Positions 44,301-57,220 of a stretch of 64,000 nt of DNA are shown piece by piece (the stretch's first letter is position 1; each line of letters opens with the position of its first letter). The DNA is taken from positions 40,909,379-40,973,378 of the forward strand of contig NC_035444.2 of assembly GCF_002127325.2 (NCBI RefSeq), given 5' to 3'. Source of the DNA: Helianthus annuus (Eukaryota > Streptophyta > Magnoliopsida > Asterales > Asteraceae). A model generated the notes under the pieces. The model ran no database searches. It saw only the letters and a list, made by a program, of their open reading frames with translations, and was not told the origin of the DNA. Position numbers and translations under genes: made by a program.

Positions 44301-45515
44301 TTTTATGGTCACTTTAGGCACGTTCAAGGCCCGTTAACCTCATTTTAAGGCCCCACTATGATGTTTAAACATATGGAACATGAAACATGATCAAAAACAT
44401 GTCGGATGTCGGTTCCTTTGGCCGTACGGTCACGTAGTGCGTCGAATTACGACGAAACACGGACGAACGCTAAAAACGGTCCAAATTACGCGACGAGTGG
44501 AATTTTATCATGCCACACACTAAAATAAAATATTTTGGTGCTTACATAAATTTTTGGGTGTCCGGGGATATTCAGAATGCGAGATATGCGCAAAAGTGCA
44601 AACTTGTGCACTTTTTGACACTTTTAGTCCCTGCATGACATAAAAGTTTATTTTTGCGTACCAAACACCTCTAAACCTATATCTAAGCTATATAAAGGAT
44701 AAATAGGGTATGTTTAACTTATGGACATATTCCGGAAGGTCCGTTACCATACGATTCGACCTCCTTTTGCAGTTTGACGCAATTAGTCCCTTAATTGCGC
44801 AAAGTAGCGCGAAATGCCGTTTAATGATATCTAAGCCTTCCATGGCCCATAATAATCATTCCCAAGCATATATTTAAATATTACTACGCTCCCGTTTGCT
44901 TAAATGGTCACCGAATGGCGTAGATTCAAAAGTTGACGCTTTAGGCCCCTCTATTGCGCAAACTTGCGCATTTCATCACTTATTAGCATTGAAGCCTCAT
45001 CTAATCCATATTAGGCATCCTTGAAAGTATTATTAAACATTACTATGCTTCGGGTTCTCTAAAAGGTCATTCAGAGGTATAATTAAACATATTGACACTT
45101 TTAGTCCCTTATACTTACAAAGTTGCGCGTAACGTCTCTTAAAGGCACAAAAGCCTTGGATGGCCAACGATTGGAATTCTCAAGAGCATAATCAAATATC
45201 ATGAAGCTCTCGGTTTGTTTAAAGGTCACTCAGAGGTAAGAATTAACATGTTGACGCTTTTAACCCTTTATTGCGCAAACTTTCAATTAAATACACAAAC
45301 GGCTACACTTGATCAACAAGTGGCTTATTTGTGAATATAAAACCATAAAAGGTTATTTAAAAACTTATTTTAGGTATGCTAACACTTCCAGTCCTTTCAT
45401 AATCAAAGTTTTTGATTTTTTCGAAAAATTAGTCCCTAAATCCTAAGGTTTGACTTTATTGGGGTTTATTACACGTGTCAATACATCATTGGACGTGATT
45501 TTACGAGGTGTTACA
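41383..45515 (-). mobile_element. 4.1-kb solo LTR of a gypsy element, TSD ACTGT
   Basis: Starts tgtcacaccccgaaatttcc and ends ggtgttaca. ACTGT flanks it at 41378-41382 and 45516-45520. It is in minus orientation: its reverse complement ends in ggggtgtgaca like the plus-oriented LTRs here. It contains no coding region and no second LTR, so it arose by LTR-LTR recombination. Its right half (44395-45300) is the inverted relative of 51800-52330. Recurrent phrases such as 'attgcgcaaacttgcgca' give it a weak internal periodicity. Confidence 0.9.
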
Positions 45516-45520
45516 ACTGT

Positions 45521-45973
45521 GAACTTTAAATTGATGTTTTAAAGTGTTAAACGTTTGCTTCCGCTGTTGACTTTATTAACTACTTTTAAACTGTGAACTT
45601 TGGACATTAGTCACTAATCGTATTGGTTGTGATAAAACTATTTTATTAGTGTGATTGTTCAATATGATTGGTGGCTTGATCCTGGTCAGTCACACGACTC
45701 GCGGTTTTACTCCGCACATGGAATTTGAGGGTGTGACAGATTGGTATCAGAGCCATTGGTTATAGTGAACTTGGTTTTAAAAAGAAAATTCTTTTTGAGA
45801 AAAACCAGACTATAACCCGTTTCTGTACTAAGCAACTCGCAATGACACTACACTTCAAGTGCAAGGCTTAACATTTTAGACTTCGTAGCTTGGGCATGTG
45901 TTTACTTGTTGCTTATTTGGTGTATATTATGATGATGTATGTACTAGTATACTTAGCTATATATGTGTGTGTG

Positions 45974-46011
<38 letters not shown>

Positions 46012-46284
46012 CTTGTGTGCAATGGTCAATCTTCCCTCTACTATTTCTTACGACACTACGGCGTCATTCTAATACTATGTTTTCTGGATCTGAAGACAAT
46101 GAGCGGACATGGAAGAGGTAACATTGACATGACTCATGATCAGCTAACAAACCTGATAAACGTCGTGGCTGAGGCTTTGGCGGCCCATCCAGGAGGTAAA
46201 CTGGACGTTCTAGAATGTTTAGATCCTAGTCTCGTATCGTCTTATCATTATTAACTTTGTTCGCTTCATTTTTATGGTTTTGAA
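45521..46284 (+). mobile_element. Gypsy LTR end, PBS, leader and gag start, truncated
   Basis: The LTR ends ggtgtgaca at 45738, and the PBS tggtatcagagcc begins at 45742. A leader with (GT)n/(AT)n at 45967-46014 follows. The gag ATG is at 46099. Another gypsy element interrupts the sequence at 46285. Confidence 0.8.
46099..46254 (+). pseudogene. Gypsy gag N-terminus (truncated)
   Basis: MSGHGRGNIDMTHDQLTNLI ... VAEALAAHPGG is typical of the start of chromovirus-like plant gypsy gag. After about 35 residues the reading leaves the family pattern and stops at 46254, so only the start remains. Confidence 0.6.
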
Positions 46285-48841
46285 TGTAACGATCGGCTTT
46301 TTCGTAACTTTCCTTAATTAGAAAGTTGTCTTGTAATTCTATTTTTGGAAACATGTATTCCTTATAATCGTATTTCGTTTTGAAACCTTGGAATCTGAGA
46401 CACCGATCATAATGAAAGTAATATTTATATCAATTATGTTCCATTTATAGTTGTTATGTTAAATTTATACTTGTAATCGCATGCAACGAACCCTAATTCG
46501 AAACTTTGTGACGATACGTGCAAATAACCGTCTTTCAACGCGTTTACGTGCATTACTTGTGATTAACCAACAATTAATGATTCCAATACTTATTATACAT
46601 CATAATACGTCATATTATACTTGTAACCACCTTCGTCATATTAATTATACTTGCAATTATGTGTCATAGACCGTAAATCGCCTATACTTGCATTTTGTTC
46701 GATAACCGACAACTATGTGTTACAACCGGCATCACCAATACTTTTTTTACATAATTTCACATACATGGACATAATTGACATCACTATTAAGTTTACGATA
46801 CTTGTATGCTTGTTACACGCTTGAAACTACACGAAAAGCACTCGAAAACACCCTAAAACCTAACTTTGGTTCCCTAATTGCATACTTATCAAACTTGAGG
46901 GACCATTTGTGACAAAAAGCCAAACCTCCCCTAAAACCACATTTTGAATCTACGTTTTTGGCTCCAACGTCCACCTCCATTCTCCACCAATGGGCTTCTA
47001 AACCTCATTAAACACTCACCTAACCTCACTAAACTATAAAACCAAGCCTCCCAACACTCATTTTCATTTTTCCAACTCATTTACACTCTCAAAACACTCT
47101 AATCTTAGCTGAAAATGCAAGTTTTGGACACATATTCTAAGTGCTAAATGAGCACTTTTCTTCACCTTTCTTCCATCTGTTTCACTTCTTCTTCCACTAC
47201 AAAGTGTGGAACACCTCTAGAATTGTTCTCATAAGGTTTTCCATGGAAAACCAAGGTGAAACATGACCAAAATGAGCTCCAACGTTCTGTTTTGGAAGGA
47301 AAGTTTATTAAACATACATGAACTTATATTTTCTTTATACATTCCTATGTCCTTATGCCACTAATCAAGGCTATTATTTTGTGTGTTTAAAAACAAGGTT
47401 GTAACATACAAATCCCGAGGTTTTAAGCCTCAAAACTTTCTGTTTTAAAAGGGTTTTAACCCACAAGTGATGAACAAGTCTTAAACTTGAATATGTGTGA
47501 TTATTTTGATAGCTTGGGCTATCCTACTTACAAATCCACACATCACTTGATTCTTAGTTAATTAGTTAGTTTATTTCAATTCTTTAATGTATGTTCATGG
47601 CCATCCTTGTTGTCTTATGACAACTTGTGTATTGGTGACAACTAAAGAGGTTCATACATGGAAGATTCATCTTCCTACCTCATGCATGACTTGTATGAAA
47701 CACAAAGAGGTTCCTAAATGGAAGATTTATCTTCCTACCTCATGCTTGACGTATATGACATTCCTGTAGACTAGAACCTATAAATATATACTATAAAGAT
47801 ATATAATACTTATAATAACCAAGCTTTTGATGATAACCTAATGGTTATTTGTCAAAATAGTAGGCTACTCCACCTAAGAACATAATACTCGTCACGATTC
47901 TAATAGGTACTTTAACCCATGAAAACATTCAAACCCTATGGGTTTCATAGTTTCAAGAATGAGTATTATGAGCTAGATGGTTATTTTCTCATATATTTAT
48001 TTTCCATGTACTTTTAAATTCCGAATTCCAACCTTAAGCATACCTTGAACTCTAATCCGTATACATTCAATCCCCTAGTTCCATTACTCGTCAACACTTG
48101 GATAATCGGAAAGCATATGCAATATTTGTGAGTATACTTGAACCCCTTTTTATTTACCACCTTTTGGGGTGTAACATGTTTATCTATGAAACTTACACTT
48201 AAATTTTATTCGTAAACGCATAAACATTCCTTATACATGCTTGCATACTTGATTACTTGATACATTAAACTTGGGGTTATACGTTTTGTGTTAGACTTAT
48301 CATTAACTTCGTACGAGCCTTTTATCCTTGACATATATAGCGCTATAGGATTAACACACCACCCGTGTTCTTGTGGTTATGTCATGAGCTTATTGCTTCA
48401 TCATTGGGTTGATTAGTCGAACACATGCCGATTTTATTGTTTATCTTGTATCAATAGCTTGTCATGTGGAATTGTTTAAGCAACTTATTTTTTTATGCTA
48501 TGTAGGAAAACTTATATACTCGCCTTTGCTTTTACATTGAACTTTATTTTAAACATGTTACAGGTTGAGGATGACGATGCTTTGAAATTGAAGTAGTGAT
48601 GATGCTTAGATATACACTTAGACGTCTTAAGTTTTAATATGTTGTATCAATTTTGTACTTGTTTGTTGTATTGTCATTCTTGTATTTCAAGTTTTTGTAT
48701 TTGATTCAAACCTTTGTAATTGGCTTTTAGAAACAAAAAGAAATTCATTATTTAATTATTGTCACTAATAGTGTTATGAAGTCTCTTGCAATCTCGTTTT
48801 CGTCTCACTCTGATGTTTCTGCCATCGGTTGGGGTGTGACA
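46285..48841 (+). repeat. 5' LTR (2,557 bp)
   Basis: Starts tgtaacgatcgg and ends ggggtgtgaca. TATA-like actataaaacc at about 47032-47042. A duplicated unit of about 60 bp at 47643-47763 carries the small palindrome ggaagattcatcttcc. Confidence 0.85.
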
Positions 48842-51618
48842 GATTGGTATTAGAGCCATAACTATAGGGAATTAGGAAAATTGCTATGCTTTTGACCTAG
48901 TCTATAGTTAAGCACCATTTTTGACCATACTTGATTCATATGCCACTTTTATCTTTATGTGCTATTCTTGAAATCCTTTCTTATGTGTTCATACTTGTTT
49001 TATTGTTCCTTAACATACGCCTTTCCTAAGGCATTTTACTCGATTATACTAAACTTGAAAACACTCGTAATACATAAACGAGACGACTTCACCAAAATAG
49101 GCGTGTAACCCACAATTTGGTGAACGACTCCTAATCCACCTATTCCTTTTTACACGATATTCGCTATCAAGTTAGGAGTGAAATCCTTACCTTTGTTTGA
49201 GAATTTCCATTCGAATTCTAGTGGACCCTCGTCATTTTTTTGAAATTAAATTTTGACCCGACGAGTACCAACCACATTTAGGGTACGAAATCGTCAAGTT
49301 AGGGGTGAAACCCGCACCATGTCGACTAGTCCCACTCCTTGGTTTTTCATAAATCCCGCCAAGTCTCGAAATTTTGATTGATTTGGGACATGTAGTAACC
49401 GGAAGGGTAAATACCGTTAACCGACTTGTCGGCGAGAGTATTCCACCTAATAGGCCAGTTCATGCTCCTCAAATTCGAAAGACTTTTCGACCACTTTGGT
49501 TAGTCAAAGTTCCGTTTCGGAACCATCCAAATTTTAATGAAACCTATGTTTTACTATTATCAATCTTATGAGATGCAATTCTCTCTTTTCAAATTTGAAT
49601 TATTTTTTAGATTATTTCCTTACACACATATCATACTAAATCTTTTCATACACTTATATGTATTTCACATGCATGATTTCGAAAACGTCACCAATCAGAT
49701 TTACATTTCTTATAACCACAAAATGGAGACATATCATCGAGATAGGAGTGATTTCCTTTCCTTGACGATTAACTCCACTCCTTCTTTTCTCAAAACGACC
49801 TCACCAACGAGTTGGGGGTGATTCCCTTACCTAGGTGATCGTTACCAAAATTTTCCTTCAAAAAGACTTTATTATGCAAACACGATCAAGTTTTTATATC
49901 TAAATCATTTATAGTTTGTCAAAATCCCTAATTATGCAAATTTCAAAATTTATTGTTTTATTAAACGTATTCCTTATCCCATATTCTATTTCACGTAAAC
50001 CACATACACGGAATTCTCAATCATACCTTAAGACGTTTTATTACCCGAATTTCAAAACCTTACGAAATGCTACCTATCAACTTAATCGGTCCAATGAAAC
50101 TCTTTCCCATAAGCTTCATACTCAACATAATCACTAAGACACGCTCACAACTGTATCATCATACTAAAGACTTTCATTCCCAATTGGAAATCAACCCAAC
50201 TTTCTCACATACTTGTACGATGTTATAGATATTATAAGATCGTTTTATTAGAACACTTTTCAAAATCAACAAATCATTTTACTAAAGATCTTTTCAAAAT
50301 CAATAAAGCATTTTATTAAAAACACTTTACAACGATCACTAAGTTCATTATGCTAAAATTCATTTTAAGAATAAACGTTTTCACGAGAACCTCCAAATTT
50401 CAAATTCCTTACTTTAATGCAAGACCCTTTAAAATGATGCAAACCTACTATTTTCAAAACCTTTTTTCATACACCGCTCAATATGTCATTTAAATTCTAA
50501 GCACGTAGGCAATAAAACTTCATAGGAACCGACAATTTTCAACTTACGTAAATTCTTTTAAACCAAGAGTAGCATTTCCGATGATTACAAAATGCGTCGC
50601 GTATAACCAATAAGTACGTTGCATTCTTTCACATTCGCAAACTATATTTTACATTCCAAATCAAGCTCGATTTATTTTGATTCCATAACTCAACGTTTTG
50701 CTCAAACAAATATACAAACATATCATCGCAGATGTTCTATTCAATATCCCGCAACGATTTCTTGTATCATTTATTTTACATACTCAAACTTCTCAATCAT
50801 TTTATATGCTTAAGTTCGTCGTATTCAATACATGTCACACACAAAATCATCGCCATTTATACCTACTTATATTCATAGTTATGCTCATACGTTTTATTTT
50901 CACACTTATACTCATATGCATACTCACACTTGTGTTCATACTTATACTTATACGCATACTCGTATTCATAACTTGTATTCATACATTCGTACCTATACGT
51001 GAGCGTAACCTGAGGGATTCGCTTACGTGGGTCAGATACATACTTACACTTGGACATGCTTATATACTACATTCTTATACGTACTCATTCTTATTTTTCA
51101 AATTTTTGTATACCCTGATTCATGCACAACTAGTACAAGCTATGCGGATCATGCGACGATCAAAATAATCACGGGTGCACACGGGATTATAGTGATAGGC
51201 GCATGAGAATCGTAGAGTGTCCTACTGTGTATGGTAAGACATGGAACATAACATGACACCGAATACGAAACAGACATAGCATGGTTAAAACATGGTGGAT
51301 ACGCCGCTGGTACTTCCTATATATAAGTTTTTCACCATGTTACCAAACTTTCATAAAACGTTCCATGAGAAATTCGTTGTTTTACAGACCATGTTTAGAC
51401 CTAATACGCAAACCTTAACAACTCATAAATGCATTGCTAAATGCGCGATATCCGATTATCCACGACGAGACCTCATTCTTAACACGTCGTTTTCGTTTAT
51501 CCAATACTTATACCATTCTTATACTCGTATTCAAAATTGATCATTCACCCTCGTACCTCCGTTATTCTTTGTCTTATATACAAACCTCGTTTACTATCAA
51601 GTCTGTTTACACGTTCGA
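48842..51618. other. Non-coding interior of the gypsy element, left part
   Basis: No gag or pol. Between 49150 and 49850 a degenerate module recurs about four times ('gttaggagtgaaatccttacc', 'gttaggggtgaaacccgc', 'gataggagtgatttcc', 'gttgggggtgattccc'). At 50860-51000 there is a degenerate catacttatactcatacg minisatellite. It continues after the nested insertion at 62615. Confidence 0.65.
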
Positions 51619-54149
51619 TGTGACACCTGTGCCTCTACAACCATCATACAAATACAAATCCAATGAAATCCTGTGTTTCATTCTCGGGACATGTACAATT
51701 ACATATGACATTTATAGATCTCAATTCTTGTTCGATTTCGACCTCTAAATCGCTTTCTGGAAAGTTATACGCAAACTGTTACGCAAATGTAATCAGTTTA
51801 ACGCGACAAACACTCCAAAATAGTGACATAAGCTTAACATACCTTAAATAACCTTTACATAACTTGGAAATAAGGTTTGAAGGGTTTGGTATGGCAAAAA
51901 CAAGTTTATTCGATCACAGGGACTATTTGCGTCAAACTGCAAAAGTCTGTCATTTCGTATGGTAACATACATTCCGGAACATGATCATAAGCTAAATATA
52001 CCATAAATAACCTTAACATAGCTTAGAAATAAGCTTTGAGTGGTTCGGTATGCGAAAATGCGCTTATTTGATCAAAGGGACTAAAAGCGTCAAAAACGAC
52101 ATAAGTTTGCATTTACGCGCATATTTTACGTTCAGACCACATCTGGACATCCAAAATTTTTGGTAGTCACTAAAATATTTTATTTTAGTGATAAGAATGC
52201 AAAAATACCATTCGTCGCTTAATTTGGATCGTTTTCGCGTCCGTTCGAGTTTCGTCATAATTAGCCGAATAACGCGACCGTACGACCAAAAGAACTGACA
52301 TCCGTGATATTTCCGAGCATATTTTGATTCTCCTATACTTTGACGTCCTTTGAGAGCCTTGAAAATGGCTTAACGAAGGTTAAATACGTCAAATACGCAA
52401 GATAATGTGTGCAGGGACAGAAAGTGACAATTTATGAAACCTGCAGCCACACCCTCGCGTCATGCGACCGATAAGGGGTTCTGCAGTCGCGGCACGTGAC
52501 CCTGTGTTTTTGACAGCAGGTCTGTTTTTGACCTGCAGCTTGAATTCCAGGGACTTTTCTTGCAAATTCCCTGTGTGGGCACCTAGTAAACACCTCTCCA
52601 AGCAAAAGCTAGCTGACCTTAACACTTGTAGGGCCAAGATTCATTGCTTGGTGACTACACAAACACTTGTAATGATCTTAGAGCACCTCAACAACTATAA
52701 ACACCCCTCATTTCACTTGTTCATTTGCTCATTCCTATCTTTTGGACTCTAAGTGGAGGCAACCAACATTGGAAGCCACCTACCTGAGTTCTCTTAGTCT
52801 AATCTTTCAGCCGTAGAGCATGGTGAGTGTTCTTTCATGGCTTAGTCTTTATTTTCAGCCATTTAGAGCTGAAAGTCAAACAGTTTGACCAACAGTTTGA
52901 CTTTCGGTTTCGACCATCAATTGGTCAAATCAAAGTTCAATTGAACTTTGCAATGTGATTTTAATCACGATGGTTATAATCCTTAGCGATTATACCTACT
53001 GATTACCACGTTGACTAGGCGTAGTGATGAGTCAAAGTTTCGGTCAAAATGCGTATTTACGCGCATTTTGCGACGAAACTATTTTTAGGTATCAAGACAC
53101 TTTGTTTTGATACCAAATTAGTTTACCAACTTAGTTAAACATGTTTTAACATGTTTAACTCGTCACTACTAGTTTAGTGCTTGTTTAGGGTCGTAAGTTA
53201 AGCCGTCTCGACAACCGCTTATACTTTCGAACCCGAACCGTTTGGTCGATCATTAGTCCGACCAAACTTATTTGGTGATCATAGTTGCATAGATAATAAC
53301 CTACCGAGGTTATACCTTATGATCACAATAGGTTGGTTAGTTATCCATTAAGACGTTTATATGCCCATTGAAAATGACCAAAATGCCCTTTTTAAGCATA
53401 AATTCATATTTTGCATATGTGATCAAGTTTTTAACATCTAAACTGATTTACTAACATAATTAAGCATAATTGGGCATGTAAGACTTGACATAGGACATAG
53501 ATAACCATCCGACCTTAGATTTACGCAAACGACGCGTTATAGTAGCTTAAACTACCGTAACGGATCGAAACGGGTCAAAAGCACTTAGGTTAACTTCCAA
53601 ATCGGAATGTTAGCTCTATTAAATCATGCCATATGAGTTCAAATACTCATTTGATTTATAGAACCTCATTCTATCCTATCTCCCGATTTAGGATCCGATT
53701 ATTAACATAGTGATTCCATACTAGGTACCACTTGATTCCTTGATCTCTCGAGCTTTGTTAGGACACTTAATCAAGGATACTTGCCATCTCAAGTGAGTAC
53801 ATAGTCCCCTCTTTTACGTTTTCAAATGTTTTGGGGTGTTACATATGTGCCGATACGCTATTTTCATGATTTCGACTATATGATTACACATGCATAGTAC
53901 TATCTTTTGACGAATTAAACTAATGTCCATGACTTAAACACTGATTTTCAAAGTTTATTAGAACTATTTGTTCATTTATACTGTTACTTATACATTCATT
54001 AACAATGATCAAGCCGATTGGTAGTACGATATAGCGCTATAGGACTAGACATCCCATTCATGTTGTATGGAATGTTAGAAACCAAAGTTTTAACCAAATA
54101 GAATTGTCTTTGTGGTATTTCTATAGTCTCTAAAGTGTAGTTTGATGTA

Positions 54150-54720
54150 TTAAGGTTTGAATGTATTACCAAATCACGATATATGGTATATTTCGATATA
54201 CTATCAACGTGATACTGTTTTGCTAAAGCATAGTTTAATATGCTATTGTTTACCAAAGTATAATTTGATATACTACCAAGTCATGATTTAGGTATATTTC
54301 TATATACTACCAACATGATACTGTTTTGCTAAAGCATAGTTTGATATGCTATTGTTTACCAAAGTATAATTTGATATACTACCATGTCATGATTTAGGTA
54401 TATTTCGATATACTACCAACATGATACTGTTTTACTAAAGTAAAGTTTGATATACTACCGACCCTATTATTTCACAAATTAAAATATATTTTGATATACT
54501 ACCAAAGCATAGTTGATATGCTATTTACAAACCAAAGCATAGTTTGAGATGCTATTTACAAAACCAAAGTGTAATTTGATATACTACCGATGCTTTCATT
54601 CTTAAACCAAAGTATACTTGTGATATACTACCAAATCTATTATTTCAGTAACCAAAGTATATTTTGATATATTATCTGTTTAACTATTTCAAAACCAAAC
54701 TATATTTTTGTATATATTAC
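54150..54720. repeat. Tandem array of accaaagtataatttgatatactac-like units
   Basis: Short units around 'ccaaagtataatttgatat' recur about a dozen times. Three larger modules of about 90-110 bp (starting near 54162, 54250 and 54358) include 'aacatgatactgttttgcta'. The array lies inside the solo LTR and produces only meaningless open frames. Confidence 0.85.
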
Positions 54721-54737
54721 AAACTTTTTATCAAAAT

Positions 54738-55165
54738 TGTAGGATCGTGTTTTGACCCGAACGAGTCGTTTAGAGGCTTTCTTCTATGTTTCAGGTGCGG
54801 AATTACAAGAAACACGGATAGAAACAACTGTATCTTTACTAAAACTGCTAATTGTATTGATTATAAGAAAATACACGCAGTTCTTCACACCGGCAGTACC
54901 TCGGTATGGAATTCGTCAAGAATGTTAATGGTTTCGCTTATAGGGTTTCCTATTTATAGTGCATATGGTTTCGCTTATGTGTACATGACACATAAGCGGA
55001 ACCTCTACAATGACAATGAAGCGAAACCTTCCTAATGTCCCTTTAAGCGAAACCTTCCTAATACACACATATAATCTTTAGTTTTCTCGTATATTGAGCC
55101 CTGATCTATATAATGCAATGTTTGACTTGATCCAAGACGAAATCAACAGATGTAGTGCACCAACA
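54738..55165 (-). repeat. 3' LTR of the minus-strand gag-only element
   Basis: 428 bp. The palindrome at 54967-55003 (ggtttcgcttatgtgt / acacataagcggaacc) lies directly upstream, in element sense, of a TATA box (complement of ctatttatag, 54949-54959). Confidence 0.92.
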
Positions 55166-55178
55166 GACTCCCCCTCAG

Positions 55179-57220
55179 ATGTTGATGGAGACGTTCATCA
55201 AGTCACGACCATGCTGCGACTTCCCATCTTCAGTCTTGATCAGTCTCTGGGCTTTTCTTTCTCTCTATCTTCAGACTCCCCTCTCGATTTGCTGGTATTC
55301 CTTTGTTCTTCAGCAACATCTTTAGGATCGTTGTCTGGCCTACACAGGTTCAAGGTTGATTTTCAGGATCGAAACTTGGCTTTTTTCAATTAGAGGTCTA
55401 CAGGTATCGAAACCTGGCACTCTATCTTCAGATCCACGATCAACCTGGCTATACCTGCATAATCTTAACCCAGAAATAAGATTTCTAAATTTAATACTTT
55501 GTAAGGACCAACAATAACTCCCTCTTAAACTATCTAACTGCACCAACAACTACTCTTCCTCAATTCACACACATGATGAACCACTTGATAATTTGAAAAC
55601 CATATTTTAACAATTTGACACTCTCCCCCTCACAACAATCTCATCATGTTTAGCACTCGGAATTTTGAAAATCAGCTTTCTAACATCAGTTGTCGAAAAT
55701 CTTTTTTAATTTTGAAAGAAAGAAACATGTAATCCAGTAAAGAAATATTTACAGACAATATTTTTGTGAGTTCATGTAAGAGGATCATATTAGTTTTTTG
55801 AGACACATCACCAACACCGTTAAGCTTCATTTCATTTTAAGTTTTAAACAATTCACCTAGATTGTCAGTATATTTGTCCACTTAAATTTTCACACAAATT
55901 TCAACTGTTCCGAGATACGATATTAATGTTTTAATGACTTGAACTTACCGTGTGTCCCACTTCTTGAATATACTCCCGTATCCAGATCCCAATATTCAGT
56001 CTTACAGGTGAGTATACCACAGATGATATCTGTACAGGGGTTAGATGCGAGGGCCGTGAGAGCTCAGGTCGATACTTCCGTATACGCAGAGAGATGACGG
56101 CTTTGACTTTTCGGTGTGTCCCCTTTAGAGGATCTTTTTGATTTCAACAACACCGACTATCAATTTTATTGTTTCATCAGCATGCTGAGGGCGATGCTAT
56201 GTTTCAAGCATTTTGCGGAAAGCATTATCCGGGGACTAGGTCAGTATTTCCATACAACAGAAGTCCCGGGATAATACCCCAGATATCACTGAGTATAAAG
56301 ACCTAGTATCTCAGAATAAGGGACCTGTCAAACAAGATTTCAGGGGTTATTTATATATCCAAGAAGTTGTTACCCACAGAATAAGTAAGTTTGAAATTTA
56401 GATTTATATCTCTTCACAATTTACTAAATGTGTAAAAATCTACTGACATATCCACAGTAAGATTGTTTATCCCTATTAAACTTTTCAAATCTTTAGCATG
56501 TTGTGATAGTCCACTAATGTACTATCATTTCCTCTTTTTCACAACAAACTCATTTTTGGTTTTTATCATGTTTTTGTCTTTTTCAAATTTTCTAATGTTT
56601 TTGGATTTTCTGAAAATTTCTACTCCCCCTAAAATGCAAACACATTAATGAAAATTGAAAACAAACTGTACTGAAACATGACAACCGATATCAAATCGCT
56701 TCAATTCGCCATTCACTTGACATAAACAATCAGAATTCCCTTATCAACAAACTATTTTCTCATTTAGATTTCAAAACACTTAAGTTTGTTTTAATCAAAA
56801 TGATTTTTCCGGAAAATAAGTTTGATTGATTTTATCACTTGTAGGAATATCAATGCTAAGTTCGGGGATGTGGTTCATCATCTTGTCTCTCAATCACTTG
56901 TAGGAAAATGCAAGTACAAATTAATGTCCTTGATTTGCCATATGCACAGGTTATTCACAATCAAATCTTCTAACCAATTGTAAACAAAAACAAACAAACC
57001 TTTTTTTTACCGTTTGCATAATTGACATTACCGTAGTAAATTCCTCAAGAAAAATGCCGATACCTGCTCCTCGCTCACCAACCTGGAAGCTCCGGCATAG
57101 TCCTTCAATCTGTAAAATTTTAACAATTTCAAACACTTCCAAATCATCCGAATTAATCAAGAAAGATGTCGATTCCTGATCCACGATTACCAACTTGGGA
57201 TCTCCGGCAAGTCCGGTGTT
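55179..57220. other. Conserved 3' non-coding block of the minus-strand gag-only element
   Basis: Read in element sense, 56420-55950 matches 29400-29850 of the other gag-only element, including a 52-nt hairpin at 56224-56275. No pol. The frame 56951-57193 has two near-repeats around 'ctccggcatag' and 'ctccggcaag' and no known domain. Confidence 0.8.

Noticed and set aside
50698..51168. ORF of 156 codons in the gypsy interior
   Set aside because: Its Ile/Leu/Phe/Thr-rich sequence is the translation of the catacttatactcatacg minisatellite.
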